From: Streptomyces griseus subsp. griseus
Lineage (GTDB): Bacteria > Actinomycetota > Actinomycetes > Streptomycetales > Streptomycetaceae
Direction of reading: 5' to 3'
DNA: 30,956 nucleotides
NCBI RefSeq assembly: GCF_000720255.1
Contig: NZ_JOJE01000068.1
Span: 1-30,956, forward strand
Both the position numbers and the translations under genes were made by a program. Position 1 is the stretch's first letter, and each line of letters starts with the position of its first letter. Positions 8,901 through 16,045 of this stretch are shown here, piece after piece. The notes beneath the pieces were generated by a model. It ran no database searches. It saw only the letters and a program-made list of their open reading frames with translations, and was not told the DNA's origin.

Positions 8901-9170
8901 CTTGGTGTTGGTGGTCGTCAGCCCCATCCCCTCGATGAGGTTGTTCGTCGGCACATCCGGTCCGTACAGGCCGTACAGGGCGCCGGAGGCGCCGCCGCGG
9001 AAGGCCCCGGTGGTGTTGCCGAGGTCGACGGTGAGGGTGGGGTTGGCGGCGGAGGCCGGCGTCGCCGTCACGGTGGTGACGCCGGCTATGACGGCCAGCG
9101 GGAGGAGGGTTTTGGTGATGCCGTGGAGAAGACGTCCGGTGGTCGAGCGTCTTTGCCCGATGGTTGGCAT
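5979..9170 (-). CDS. Secreted GH39-like glycosidase with three CBM6/35-type modules and a ricin (CBM13) module
   Basis: Exported 1063-residue enzyme. The signal peptide ends at about residue 41 (TPASA). The catalytic (beta/alpha)8 domain, about 45-450, is clan GH-A type with NEP acid/base Glu164 (YNEPDIGWF) and a candidate nucleophile Glu269 (VNLNEYAH), most like GH39. Three carbohydrate-binding modules start at YEAENATL (461), YEAEQANL (614) and YQAENGTL (743). Residues about 912-1063 form a three-lobed ricin domain with GLCLED, GKCLDI and GKCVDV and Q-W-like repeats. ATG 9170 is chosen for the signal peptide and an AAGGGA upstream. Known GH39 activities include xylosidase, iduronidase and arabinogalactan-acting arabinofuranosidases; the neighbours favour the last. 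It follows the broken lacI gene in the same direction. Confidence 0.8.
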   Translation of the reverse strand: MPTIGQRRSTTGRLLHGITKTLLPLAVIAGVTTVTATPASAANPTLTVDLGNTTGAFRGGASGALYGLYGPDVPTNNLIEGMGLTTTNTKYQDGQQHPGSDTLEIAKPFVDSGGKDVMIYMTDVYRTVYERTSYSQYQGYMRTQVEQAMSSPYASHIVFVPYNEPDIGWFNGMRSNSSTLAAFNDEWRQTYNFIKGIWPAARLAGPNLAGFSASTLNTFLTYCKANNCLPDVVTWHTLGSPADVRSTVDAYRAAETAAGVTPITVNLNEYAHRYHLTDPGQMVQWIAGIEDEKVDGNLPYWNINGNLGDSAAAQNTPNAQWWLYNWYSSMKGGNTVKVTSTGDNAAYTLQGVASLDTAKKQARVILAGGGTSGASDTVIKNIDPAVFGSTVHVSVFQDRYSGYIGAAATPTRLSDADVAVGADGSITVPIALDRMSAYQVIVSPGGTGSATASDSTWTGTYEAENATLSGSGYNINTEGTTGNVSKFATSGTKDVGGLRTGSTAVISFNVSVPTTGDYNLSVFGNSYAKDADVKGPTNVYARVDGGASTRIDIPVGFQWVVWGHDDATVHLTAGSHTITLATTGDNGAATVGDAIIDKIDLQYKDASLQGTTLYEAEQANLSDSGTATYTSQGQSGAGAVNLTSGKSATFWVYSARDGYADLTARFRNTGQADLTVNGKTVNDQVLSGATTGAWYTSTNRVYLNGGINKVKVTGASGTLALDDLAVTPFSATDPVTTGNVVTYQAENGTLTGTAAVDNTYSQANGGVVTGIGNGTANSLTVNVNAPAAGTYAMTMRFANNEELPSNHYNPDLYAEHADVSVNGGNPARVNFASTLHWNQFQNYTVPVTLTKGANTVKFTASQLYNWDGTTIGVVYSGGGSDIGQPMRSSSAPHLDQISFAPTSLHIGASTGFSSTAVAQHSGLCLEDPGQSTANGTQYQQNTCGSGQEQIFDFHPVAGTTDTYTVVNHYSGKCLDISQLSTADGAAVQQWTCLNGANQRFTLRPVTALGNSHDYQLVAVHSGKCVDVSTISTAPGALVHQWTCDTGSTLTTKKNQIWRLNGKD

Positions 9171-9234
9171 GTGCTTACGTCCCTTCAGGGATAGAGCTGG
9201 TTGCTGCCGCGCCGGCCCCCGTGCCGGGCGTATG

Positions 9235-9248
9235 GGCACACATGTGCC
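9235..9248. promoter_or_regulatory. Small palindrome in the leader before the GH39-like gene
   Basis: GGCACACATGTGCC is a 6-2-6 inverted repeat in the 145-nt spacer between the lacI remnant and the glycosidase start. It could be an operator, but no second copy was seen elsewhere, so this is tentative. Confidence 0.25.
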
Positions 9249-9315
9249 GTGGGAGGCGTGACTAGGGGGGAGCGGGCACGCCGAACGGTGACGGTGGGAA
9301 GAGGCGGGCCAGGAG

Positions 9316-10201
9316 TCAGGCGTCGGCGGAGGACGCCGCGGTGGCGGGTCCGGTGCTGGCCCTGAGCGAGATCGGCGGCGCGAGAAGGTGGTGCCGGGCC
9401 GGAGCGTCGGAATGGTCGAGCCGCTCGGCGAGCAGTTCGACGGCACGGCGGCCCATCTCCTCCGCCGGTACGTCCGCCGCGGTGAGCTGCGGGGTCACCG
9501 TCTCCGCCCACCGGCCGGCCACGACCCCGGTGACGGAGAAGTCGCGCGGCACATGACGGCCTGCCTGGGCCAGTCCCCGGTAGAGGCCGCCCAGGGCCGC
9601 TTCGTTCAGCGTGACCAGGCCCGTGGTGGCCGGGTCGTCCCGCAGAATCCGCTCCACGCAGGCCTCGCCCGACGCGGCGTCGTCCCCGCAGCAGTACGTC
9701 CGCACCGTCAGTCCGCGTTCCGCCGCGGTCTTGGTGAAGCCGTCCAGGCCCCGGTGGGCGGACTCGTATCCGGCCCGCAGCAGCTGCTCGGGACGGTTGA
9801 CGAAGGCGATCCTGCGGTGGCCGAGGTCCGCGAGGTGGTGGACACACGCCGCCGCCAGCGCGGTGTGGTCGAGGCCGACCCACCAGCCGCTCTCCGGGTG
9901 AGCGGTGCGGCCGATGGCGACGGAGGGGAAGTCCAGCGCGGCCAGGTGATCGACCCGGTCGTCCTGGAGCCTGATCTCCATCAGGATCGCGCCGTCGACC
10001 CGCCGCTCCCCCAGCAGCCGCTGGAACGAGCGGTCGCTGTCCACACCGCTCGGAGAGAGCAGCACGCCGGTAGCCCAGTTCGTCGATGACCCGCTGGATC
10101 TTCAGACGGGTGTCGTCGGAGACCGGGCGCTTGCCGCTGAGGGCGTACGACACGGTGCTCCGCGAGACACCTGCCCGCTTGGCTATCTCACCGATGTTCA
10201 C
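9316..10201 (-). pseudogene. LacI-family sugar regulator, frame broken after the DNA-binding domain
   Basis: Starts at GTG 10201 after GAGGAG. Residues 1-45 are a clean LacI headpiece (IGEIAKRAGVSRSTVSYAL ending IDELGYR). At about 10066 homology jumps by +1 frame to VLLSPSGVDSDRSFQRLLGE, then continues as a normal effector domain (RRVDGAILMEI, GHRRIAFVNRPEQ, DVPAEEMGRRAVELL) to a stop at 9316. Combined length is about 295 residues against the usual 330-340, so about 40-45 residues (the hinge and first strand of the effector domain) are missing, by a number of bases not divisible by three. As read, it would make only a headpiece with an unrelated tail. It was presumably the local repressor of the glycosidase downstream. 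Sequencing or assembly error is an alternative. Confidence 0.85.
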
Positions 10202-10221
10202 GGAGGACTCCTCGCTGTACG

Positions 10222-10280
10222 TCGAAGCGGTTCGATCTTTCGGATCCAGTCGGTAAGGTCACGACCGTCGAACCGGTTCG
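10222..10280. promoter_or_regulatory. Two LacI-type operators upstream of lacI
   Basis: CGAACCGGTTCG at 10269-10280 is a perfect palindrome with the central CG typical of LacI-family sites. TCGAAGCGGTTCGA at 10222-10235 is the same site with one changed base. Centres are 46 bp apart, flanking the likely promoter, which suggests autoregulation. Confidence 0.7.
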
Positions 10281-10355
10281 CGTGCAGTGAAATTAGGAGC
10301 TACCCGCAGGAGTGTCAACGCCTCGCGCCGAATTTCTCGTAACGGCCGGAGAACG

Positions 10356-11018
10356 TCAGAAGTGCGCCGTGGCCAGGACGCTCCCGTCCGGAGCCGTCAG
10401 ACGGGCGCCGGTCACCGCCGACGGGTCGGCGTCGACCGCACCTCCCCAGGATCCGTAACCGTCCTTGAGCGGGAACGACCCCACCGCGACCGTCGACCCG
10501 TCGGCGTGGACGAGCAAGCACCGCACGGGGCCCCGGCCGGCCGCGTCGAGGTCGACGGACATGTACACCCAGCCCTCGGCACCGGTGTGCGCGAAGATGC
10601 GGCCCACCTCATGGCCGTCCGAGACCAGGGCCGCCTCCCGCAGGCCCCCGTCCGTCCGCTGCGCGACCGCCGCCGGCGCGCCCTCCACCGCCGTACCGAC
10701 CGCCCACCCGCCGAAACCGCAGGCCACGGCCGCGGCCACGCTGGCCGCCGCCAGTCGTAGCCGGTGCCTACGGGGCTTCGCCGCGGGCGTCGCGCCCAGT
10801 GCCCGTACGACCCGGCTCTCGAAACCGACCGGCGGCTCGGCGCCCGGCAGCAGCGCCAGCAGGCCGTCGCCGACCGTCGTCAGCCGCTCTACGTGCTCCC
10901 GGCACTCCGGGCAGCGGTCCAGATGGGCGACCGCCTCGGCCCGCTCGCGGGCGGGCAGGACCCCGAGCGCCAGTTCGGCGTCCAGCTCTCGCAGCCGCTC
11001 GCACTCCATGCCGCTCAC
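10356..11018 (-). CDS. Zinc-finger (ZAS) anti-sigma factor, RskA-like
   Basis: Membrane-bound anti-sigma factor of 220 residues. The N-terminal ZAS domain carries HxxxCxxC (His32, Cys36, Cys39, in HLDRCPEC) and would bind the sigma factor encoded just upstream. One transmembrane helix lies at about 87-110. The outer C-terminal domain (about 120-220) has the RskA-type pattern of VYMSVDL, GTAVEG and LTAPDGSVLATAHF. GTG 11018 is chosen because GGAGG precedes it and it overlaps the sigma stop as GTGA, implying translational coupling. It presumably holds the sigma factor inactive until an external signal triggers its release. Confidence 0.85.
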   Translation of the reverse strand: MSGMECERLRELDAELALGVLPARERAEAVAHLDRCPECREHVERLTTVGDGLLALLPGAEPPVGFESRVVRALGATPAAKPRRHRLRLAAASVAAAVACGFGGWAVGTAVEGAPAAVAQRTDGGLREAALVSDGHEVGRIFAHTGAEGWVYMSVDLDAAGRGPVRCLLVHADGSTVAVGSFPLKDGYGSWGGAVDADPSAVTGARLTAPDGSVLATAHF

Positions 11019-11590
11019 CGCCTTTCCTCCGCCTCGAGAAGGGCCCGAACCTTGAGCGTCCCGGTCCGGATCCGGGTCTTCGCCGTGCCCAGCGGAACGT
11101 TCTCGGCGTCCGCGACCTCCCGCGCCGTCATCCCGTAGATCCCGGCCATCGCCAGGGCCCGCGCCTGCTCCCGGGGCAGCGCGGCCACCGCCCGCCGGAC
11201 CCGCTCCGCGCTGTCGTCGGCGAGCGCCCGCCGCTCGGGGGTCTCGGTCACGATGCCGATCAACGCGTCCAGGTCCTCCGGGGCGACCGGGCTCGCCCGC
11301 CGGGCCCGTACCGCGTCGATCGCCATGTTGTGCGCGATGGCCGTCAGCCAGGCCCGTACGGAGCCGCGCCGGGGGTCGTACACCTGAGCGTGCCGCCAGG
11401 CCCGCTCGAAGGTCTGCTGGGCGACGTCCTCGGCGAGCTGGGGGTCGCCGAGGACGGAGAGAGCCACGCCGAAGACCATGCGCTGGAAACGGCGCACGAA
11501 CGCCACGGCGAACTCGGGATCGCCCGTCGTCAGGCCGGAGAGCAGCGCCTCGTCGGGGATCCGCCCCGGGGAAAGGCCCATGCGCCACAT
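11015..11590 (-). CDS. ECF-type RNA polymerase sigma factor (SigK/ECF19-like)
   Basis: 191-residue alternative sigma factor. Region 2 is seen as FVRRFQRMVFGVALSVLGD through AEDVAQQTFERAW and RAWLTAIAHNMAIDAVR. Region 4 is LPREQARALAMAGIYGMTA, followed by REVADAENVPLGTAKTRIRT, the -35 reading helix. It lacks extra C-terminal domains. The start may be ATG 11590 or ATG 11581; neither has a clear Shine-Dalgarno. It is cotranscribed with its anti-sigma and diverges from a cupredoxin gene, which could be a target. Confidence 0.9.
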   Translation of the reverse strand: MWRMGLSPGRIPDEALLSGLTTGDPEFAVAFVRRFQRMVFGVALSVLGDPQLAEDVAQQTFERAWRHAQVYDPRRGSVRAWLTAIAHNMAIDAVRARRASPVAPEDLDALIGIVTETPERRALADDSAERVRRAVAALPREQARALAMAGIYGMTAREVADAENVPLGTAKTRIRTGTLKVRALLEAEERR

Positions 11591-11650
11591 ATCAGGGATA
11601 CGTTCCGCCGCCCGGAATGGATTGCCTTACGCCAATTCTCCGCCCACGCG

Positions 11651-11680
11651 ATCCCGCGGACCGCAATCCCGCGGACCGCA
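11651..11680. repeat. Two tandem 15-bp repeats in the sigma/cupredoxin spacer
   Basis: ATCCCGCGGACCGCA at 11651-11665 is repeated exactly at 11666-11680, followed by ATCCC. The repeats sit about 60-90 bp upstream of the cupredoxin start and could be a regulator site or simple slippage. Confidence 0.6.
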
Positions 11681-11738
11681 ATCCCTCCGCCCCTCAGCGC
11701 CGTACCCCTTGCAGGGGGACGATCCGGAGGGCCGACTC

Positions 11739-12224
11739 ATGACCATCCCGCACATCCGTCACCGCCTGCTCCTCGGCGTGGCCGCCGGCGGCCTGACCGC
11801 CCTGCTCGCCGCGTGTGGAGGCGGCGGCAACGGCGGCAGCGCCGGCAGCGCCGGCAGCGGTGACACCACGACCCCGCCCCCGCCGAAGGCCGGCGCCTCG
11901 GCGGCCCAGGTCACGGCGGCGCTGACCGACTTCCACATCAAGCTCTCGACGGAGAAGTTCCAGCCCGGCCGGTACACCTTCACCGCGAAGAACATGGGCG
12001 AGCACGAGCACGCCCTGGAGATCGAGGGTCCCGGCGGCGAGAACCGCAGCAAGACGCTGGATCCGGGTCAGTCCACGACCCTCACGGTGACGCTGAAGGC
12101 CGGCTCGTACGAGGTCTACTGCCCGGTCGACGGACACAAGGACCTCGGCATGAAGACGGCCATCACCGTCGGCGCGGCCCCGGCACAGTCCAGCAACCAC
12201 ACATCTTCAGGGAACGGCTACTGA
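11739..12224 (+). CDS. Cupredoxin-like lipoprotein
   Basis: 161-residue exported blue-copper-type protein. The signal peptide ends in the lipobox LLAAC (Cys26), then a Gly/Ser/Pro linker, then a cupredoxin fold (about 55-150). Type 1 copper ligands are visible: His89 or His91 (GEHEHALEI), Cys128 (VYCPVDGH), His133 and Met138 (DLGM). It would sit on the outer face of the membrane and carry electrons or copper. GGAGGG lies about 8 nt before ATG 11739. The next membrane-protein gene begins 4 nt after its stop, so the two form an operon. Confidence 0.9.
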   Translation: MTIPHIRHRLLLGVAAGGLTALLAACGGGGNGGSAGSAGSGDTTTPPPPKAGASAAQVTAALTDFHIKLSTEKFQPGRYTFTAKNMGEHEHALEIEGPGGENRSKTLDPGQSTTLTVTLKAGSYEVYCPVDGHKDLGMKTAITVGAAPAQSSNHTSSGNGY

Positions 12225-12228
12225 GGCA

Positions 12229-12708
12229 ATGGCTACCAAGGCAACGGCTACCAACTCGACGGTCACCAAAGGAACTGCCGCGAAGCTCGTCCTGCGTCTG
12301 GCCGGCGTGGGTCTGACGGCGGCGATGGCCGCGATCCATCTGCGCCTGTGGGCCGAGGGCTACCGGTACCTCGACACCATCGGCCCGCTCTTCCTGGTCA
12401 ACGGCATCGTCGGCATCCTGCTCGCCGTGGCGCTGCTGGTCACCCCCGTACGCCGGCTGGGCCCCGTCGCCGCCGTCACCGCGCTGTTCACGGCCGGCAC
12501 GCTGGGCGCACTGATCCTGAGCCTCACCACCGGCCTGTTCGGACTGAACGAGTCGCTCGACGTGGAGCTGGTCCGCCCGACCCTGTACGTCGAGACGGCG
12601 GGCACGGCCGTCCTGACCGTCCTGGCGGTGGCGACCCTCCTCCACCGCCCCCGCCCCGAGCGCCACCCCCGCCCTCAGCGTCGACAGGTTCGACACATAC
12701 CGCAGTGA
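12229..12708 (+). CDS. Four-helix membrane protein of unknown function
   Basis: 159 residues with about four transmembrane segments: VLRLAGVGLTAAMAAIHLRL, GPLFLVNGIVGILLAVALLV, LGPVAAVTALFTAGTLGALI, and ETAGTAVLTVLAVATLL. The tail is basic and proline-rich. GAGG overlapping the cupredoxin stop provides the ribosome site, so the genes are translationally linked. I do not recognise a named family. The context suggests a partner of the cupredoxin, perhaps in copper or redox traffic at the membrane. Confidence 0.75.
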   Translation: MATKATATNSTVTKGTAAKLVLRLAGVGLTAAMAAIHLRLWAEGYRYLDTIGPLFLVNGIVGILLAVALLVTPVRRLGPVAAVTALFTAGTLGALILSLTTGLFGLNESLDVELVRPTLYVETAGTAVLTVLAVATLLHRPRPERHPRPQRRQVRHIPQ

Positions 12709-12733
12709 CGCGATGCCTTGTCCTTGGCCTCGG

Positions 12734-13471
12734 TCACCAGGGGATGACGCCGTCGTCCTCGAAGAACGAACCGGTGGGGCCACCGTCGGGCAGCGTGGCG
12801 AGCCGGATGGCCGTGGCCGCGCCCTGCTCAGGCGTACGGGGTCCGTAGAAGCCGTTGAAGTCGGTCGCGACCAGGCCCGGGCAGACGGCGTTGATCAGGA
12901 TGCCCGTACCGGCGAACTGCCGGGCGTACTGCACGGTGACGGCGTTGAGGAACGACTTCGACGGCGCGTAGGCCGCCATGACGGGGCCGATCTCGATGTC
13001 CGGGTCCGCCTGCCGGGTGAGGGAGCCGACGGAACTGGAGACGTTGACCACGCGCGGCGACGCCGAGCGCCGCAGCAGCGGCAGCATCGCGTTGGTCACC
13101 CGGATGACTCCGATGACGTTGGTCTCCACGACCGTGCGGACCAGGTCGAGATCGAGCGTGGTCGGGTCCTGCACCCACCCCGGCCCGGTTTCTCCCGAGA
13201 TGCCGGCGTTGTTGACCAGAACGTCCAGGCGCCCGGCCCGCCGTTCGACCGCTTCCGCGGCATCGGCGACGCTCCGGTCACCGGTCACGTCCAGGGGCAC
13301 CCCGAACGCGTCCAGTCCGGCGGCGCGCAGCTTCTCGACGGCGGACTCTCGCCTGGCCTCGTCGCGGGCTCCCACGCCCACGCGGTACCCGAGCACGCCC
13401 AGCCCGTTCGCGATCTCGTACCCGATTCCCTTGTTCGCGCCGGTCACCAGCGCGATCTTCGTTTCGCTCAT
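12734..13471 (-). CDS. Short-chain dehydrogenase/reductase (SDR)
   Basis: NAD(P)H-dependent oxidoreductase of 245 residues, classical SDR length. The cofactor motif TGANKGIG is at 10-17, NNAG follows strand 4 (LDVLVNNAGIS), the catalytic serine is in VVNVSSSVGSL, and the YxxxK pair is in AYAPSK. GARDEARRE after strand 2 suggests an NADPH preference. ATG 13471 starts the protein right at strand 1; a longer in-frame extension to 13531 would run through the operator palindromes. The substrate is unknown. It is divergent from a LysR gene that probably controls it. Confidence 0.9.
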   Translation of the reverse strand: MSETKIALVTGANKGIGYEIANGLGVLGYRVGVGARDEARRESAVEKLRAAGLDAFGVPLDVTGDRSVADAAEAVERRAGRLDVLVNNAGISGETGPGWVQDPTTLDLDLVRTVVETNVIGVIRVTNAMLPLLRRSASPRVVNVSSSVGSLTRQADPDIEIGPVMAAYAPSKSFLNAVTVQYARQFAGTGILINAVCPGLVATDFNGFYGPRTPEQGAATAIRLATLPDGGPTGSFFEDDGVIPW

Positions 13472-13508
13472 GCCGCTGATGTTCGCTCGCGGACGAGCGG
13501 CGCATCCA

Positions 13509-13544
13509 ACACCGATACGGTGTCCTGTCATACCCGGTGGGTAT
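13509..13544. promoter_or_regulatory. Two palindromes between SDR and LysR genes
   Basis: ACACCGATACGGTGT (13509-13523) and ATACCCGGTGGGTAT (13530-13544) are perfect 6-3-6 inverted repeats 21 bp apart. The second fits the LysR T-N11-A rule. Two sites two helical turns apart suit a LysR tetramer controlling both promoters. Confidence 0.7.
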
Positions 13545-13564
13545 CACCGAAGTACGCTGCGGCC

Positions 13565-14428
13565 ATGGACACCCTGGAGACCCGCGAGCTGAGGTATTTC
13601 ATGGCCGTCGCGGAGGAACTGCACTTCGGCCGCGCCGCCGAGCGCCTCGGCATGGCCCAGCCACCGCTGTCCCGGGCGATCCAGCAGCTCGAACGGCGCC
13701 TCGGCGTCTCGCTGCTGCAACGCAACCGCCGCGGCGTCTGCCTGACCGGCGCGGGTGAGGTACTGCTGCACGAGGGCCGTGCGGCCCTCGACGCGGCCAC
13801 CGCCGCCGCTCGCCGCACCCGTCGCGCCGGTGGCGCCGGCACTCCGGACGGCCTCCGCAACCGCCTGGTGCTGGCGGTCAAGGCCGCCGCGTCCCACGAA
13901 CTGCTGCGGAAGCTGCTCGACGCCTACGCGGCCGAGCCCGACGCCGCCGAGATCGAGGTGCTGCCGTGCGGCTCGTGCGAGCAGGAGGAAATGCTGCGCG
14001 ACGGCCGCGCCGACGTGGCGCTCATGCACATGCCGTACAACTCCCTCGCCGGGTTCGACAGCGAGGAACTGCTGACCGAGGGACAGATCGCCGTCCTGCC
14101 CGCCGGGCATCCCCTCGCCGCGCGCAGGACTCTGACCCTGGCCGACGTCAGCGACATCCCCGACCTTCCGCTCGCCCGCTGGCCCCGCCACGGCACCTAC
14201 CCACCCGGTCCGGGCCCCGAGGTCCACGACCAGACACAGCTGGCCCAGCTCATCGCCCTCGGACGCACCATGGCAATCATCCCCGACTCCGCCCGCGCCT
14301 GGCTGTGGGCCGAGCACACCGCCGTCCCCCTGACCGACGCGCCCCCCGTCGTCACTTACGTCGCCTGGCCCGCGCACAGCCGCTCCCTCGCCCTGGCCGG
14401 GCTGATCCGCACGGCCACACAGCTGTGA
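13565..14428 (+). CDS. LysR-family transcriptional regulator
   Basis: 287-residue regulator. The winged HTH occupies residues 1-65 (LRYFMAVAEELHFGRAAERL, then AQPPLSRAIQQLERRLGV), followed by a linker helix and a two-lobed effector domain (about 95-285) with LPAGHPLAARRTLTLADV and IALGRTMAIIPDSA. Cys-Gly-Ser-Cys at about 139-142 is a feature that may or may not matter for sensing. ATG 13565 directly precedes the HTH. It diverges from the SDR gene, the usual arrangement for a LysR target. Confidence 0.92.
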   Translation: MDTLETRELRYFMAVAEELHFGRAAERLGMAQPPLSRAIQQLERRLGVSLLQRNRRGVCLTGAGEVLLHEGRAALDAATAAARRTRRAGGAGTPDGLRNRLVLAVKAAASHELLRKLLDAYAAEPDAAEIEVLPCGSCEQEEMLRDGRADVALMHMPYNSLAGFDSEELLTEGQIAVLPAGHPLAARRTLTLADVSDIPDLPLARWPRHGTYPPGPGPEVHDQTQLAQLIALGRTMAIIPDSARAWLWAEHTAVPLTDAPPVVTYVAWPAHSRSLALAGLIRTATQL

Positions 14429-14476
14429 CCCTCTCTCGCCTCGGCTTTCCGTGAGCGCCCGCCTCCCGGCCGGGCT

Positions 14477-15505
14477 TCACGCCAGGCCGTTGACCAGCCC
14501 CGTGAACAGCGAGGGCAGGCGCACGGCGGTGGGGACGACCAGGTGCGCCAGTCGGGGGTGGGCGCGGAGACGTACCAGGGTGTCGGTGAGCAGGCGGTGG
14601 CGGCGCGAGGCCCGGCGCCAGGCGTGTTCGTAGTCCAGGGGCCGGTCGCCTCGGACGCAGCGGACGAGCTGGGCGGCACCGGCCAGGGCGAGGGAGACGC
14701 CTTCACCGGTGAGCGCGTCGATGTAACCGGCGGCATCGCCCACCAGCAGGACCCGGCCGACCACCCGGCCACGGACCCGTTGCCGCAGCGGTCCCGCGCC
14801 GCGGACGGCGGAGGAGGCGTGCGGGGGCAGGCGGTCAGCCAGCGACGGAAAGCCGGCGAGCTGCACGTCGAACGGAGCCCGCCGGCCGGTCAGGATGGCC
14901 ACGCCGAGCAACTCGGGCCCCAGCGGGGTGACGTAGGCCTCGGCTCGGGCCGACCAGTGGACCTCGACGTGGTCGGTCCAGGGCGCGACGGCGAAGTGTC
15001 TGCGCAGCCCGTAACGGGGTGGGCGCGGATCGGGCAGGTCCAGGCCGAGGTGCCGGCGGACGGGCGAGTGCAGACCGTCGGCGGCAGCGAGGTACCGGGC
15101 GGTGAGCCCGGCTGCGGTGACGCGGCGGGCGTCCTGCCGGACTGTCGCCGGATCGACCTTGACCGGGTGCACCGGGACGCCCAGCTCCGCCGCGCGCCTG
15201 GCCAGTGCCGCGTGCAGGTCCGTACGCCGCACTCCCCGACCGTGCCCGTGGCGGAAGTCGGCCTCGGCGTGCCGGGTGTCGTCCTCGGCGTCGAGGTAGC
15301 GGATGCCGCGCAGCGGGTGCCCGGGCAGGGCGATGCCCAGTTCGGCGAGGGTCCGTACCGCGCCCGGCATGAGCCCTTCGCCGCAGGCCTTGTCGACCGG
15401 CGTCGGCCGGGGTTCGGCCACGGCCACGTCGAGTCCCGCGTGTACGGCGTGGATCGCGGTGGCGAGTCCGGCCGGCCCGCCGCCGACGATCAGCAGGTCG
15501 AGCAT
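14477..15505 (-). CDS. FAD-dependent oxidoreductase, geranylgeranyl-reductase/SrsC-like
   Basis: 342-residue flavoprotein. The N-terminal Rossmann motif is GGGPAG at 8-13, an acidic strand end follows (VAVAEPRP), then CGEGLMPGA typical of the geranylgeranyl reductase/monooxygenase group, and the second FAD motif GRVLLVGDAAGYIDALTGEG. In the srs phenolic-lipid pathway of S. griseus the third gene encodes a flavoprotein hydroxylase that oxidises the alkylresorcinol ring, and gene order here matches. The ATG at 15505 lies inside the end of the methyltransferase gene (16-nt overlap), indicating coupled translation. A reductase role on a prenyl chain is the alternative, given the UbiA gene nearby. 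Confidence 0.85.
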   Translation of the reverse strand: MLDLLIVGGGPAGLATAIHAVHAGLDVAVAEPRPTPVDKACGEGLMPGAVRTLAELGIALPGHPLRGIRYLDAEDDTRHAEADFRHGHGRGVRRTDLHAALARRAAELGVPVHPVKVDPATVRQDARRVTAAGLTARYLAAADGLHSPVRRHLGLDLPDPRPPRYGLRRHFAVAPWTDHVEVHWSARAEAYVTPLGPELLGVAILTGRRAPFDVQLAGFPSLADRLPPHASSAVRGAGPLRQRVRGRVVGRVLLVGDAAGYIDALTGEGVSLALAGAAQLVRCVRGDRPLDYEHAWRRASRRHRLLTDTLVRLRAHPRLAHLVVPTAVRLPSLFTGLVNGLA

Positions 15506-16038
15506 GGCGGGACCGCGGCGGCCGGGGGCGGGGCGGACCGGGCCAGTGCCGTGTTCTCGCAGCGGAGCCGGACGCTCAGGAGGGGCAGGTTGAGCAGGGT
15601 GAAGGCGGTCGCGGTCAGCCACGCTCCGTGGACCAGCGGCAGGGCGAGTCCCTCCACGACCACGGCGAGGTAGTTGGGGTGGCGCAACAGCCGGTAGGGG
15701 CCGCCGTCGACCAGCGGCAGGCCGGGCACGACGATGACACGGGTGTTCCAGCGCGGCCCGAGGGTGCTGATGCACCACCAGCGCAGCGCCTGCGCCCCGA
15801 ACGTGAGGGCCAGCATCGGCCAGCCGAGCAGCGGCAGGAAGGGCCTCGGGGCGAGCTGGGTCTCGATGAGGCAGCCGGCCAGAAGGCCGGTGTGCAGGGC
15901 GACCATCGCCGGGTAGTGGCCGTCCCCGTACGCCACGCCGCCGCGGGCGCGGCTCCAGGAGGCGTTGCGGCGCGCGACGAGGAGTTCGGCGACCCGCTCG
16001 GCGGCCACGAGGAGGATCAGCACGGTGTAGCCGGTCAT
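15490..16038 (-). CDS. Isoprenylcysteine carboxyl methyltransferase-family protein, SrsB-like
   Basis: 182-residue integral membrane methyltransferase with about five hydrophobic segments and the ICMT C-terminal motif (YRLLRHPNYLAVVVEG) where SAM binds. Bacterial members next to type III PKS genes O-methylate phenolic lipids, as SrsB does. TAGGTGACGG between the PKS stop and ATG 16038 gives a 7-nt gap with the ribosome site overlapping the stop. It overlaps the FAD gene downstream. Confidence 0.88.
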   Translation of the reverse strand: MTGYTVLILLVAAERVAELLVARRNASWSRARGGVAYGDGHYPAMVALHTGLLAGCLIETQLAPRPFLPLLGWPMLALTFGAQALRWWCISTLGPRWNTRVIVVPGLPLVDGGPYRLLRHPNYLAVVVEGLALPLVHGAWLTATAFTLLNLPLLSVRLRCENTALARSAPPPAAAVPPCSTC

Positions 16039-16045
16039 CCGTCAC

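Noticed and set aside
6663..9194. 843-residue open frame antisense to the GH39-like gene
   Set aside because: Val/Gly/Asp-rich shadow typical of high-GC DNA; the opposite strand has a signal peptide and ordered domains.
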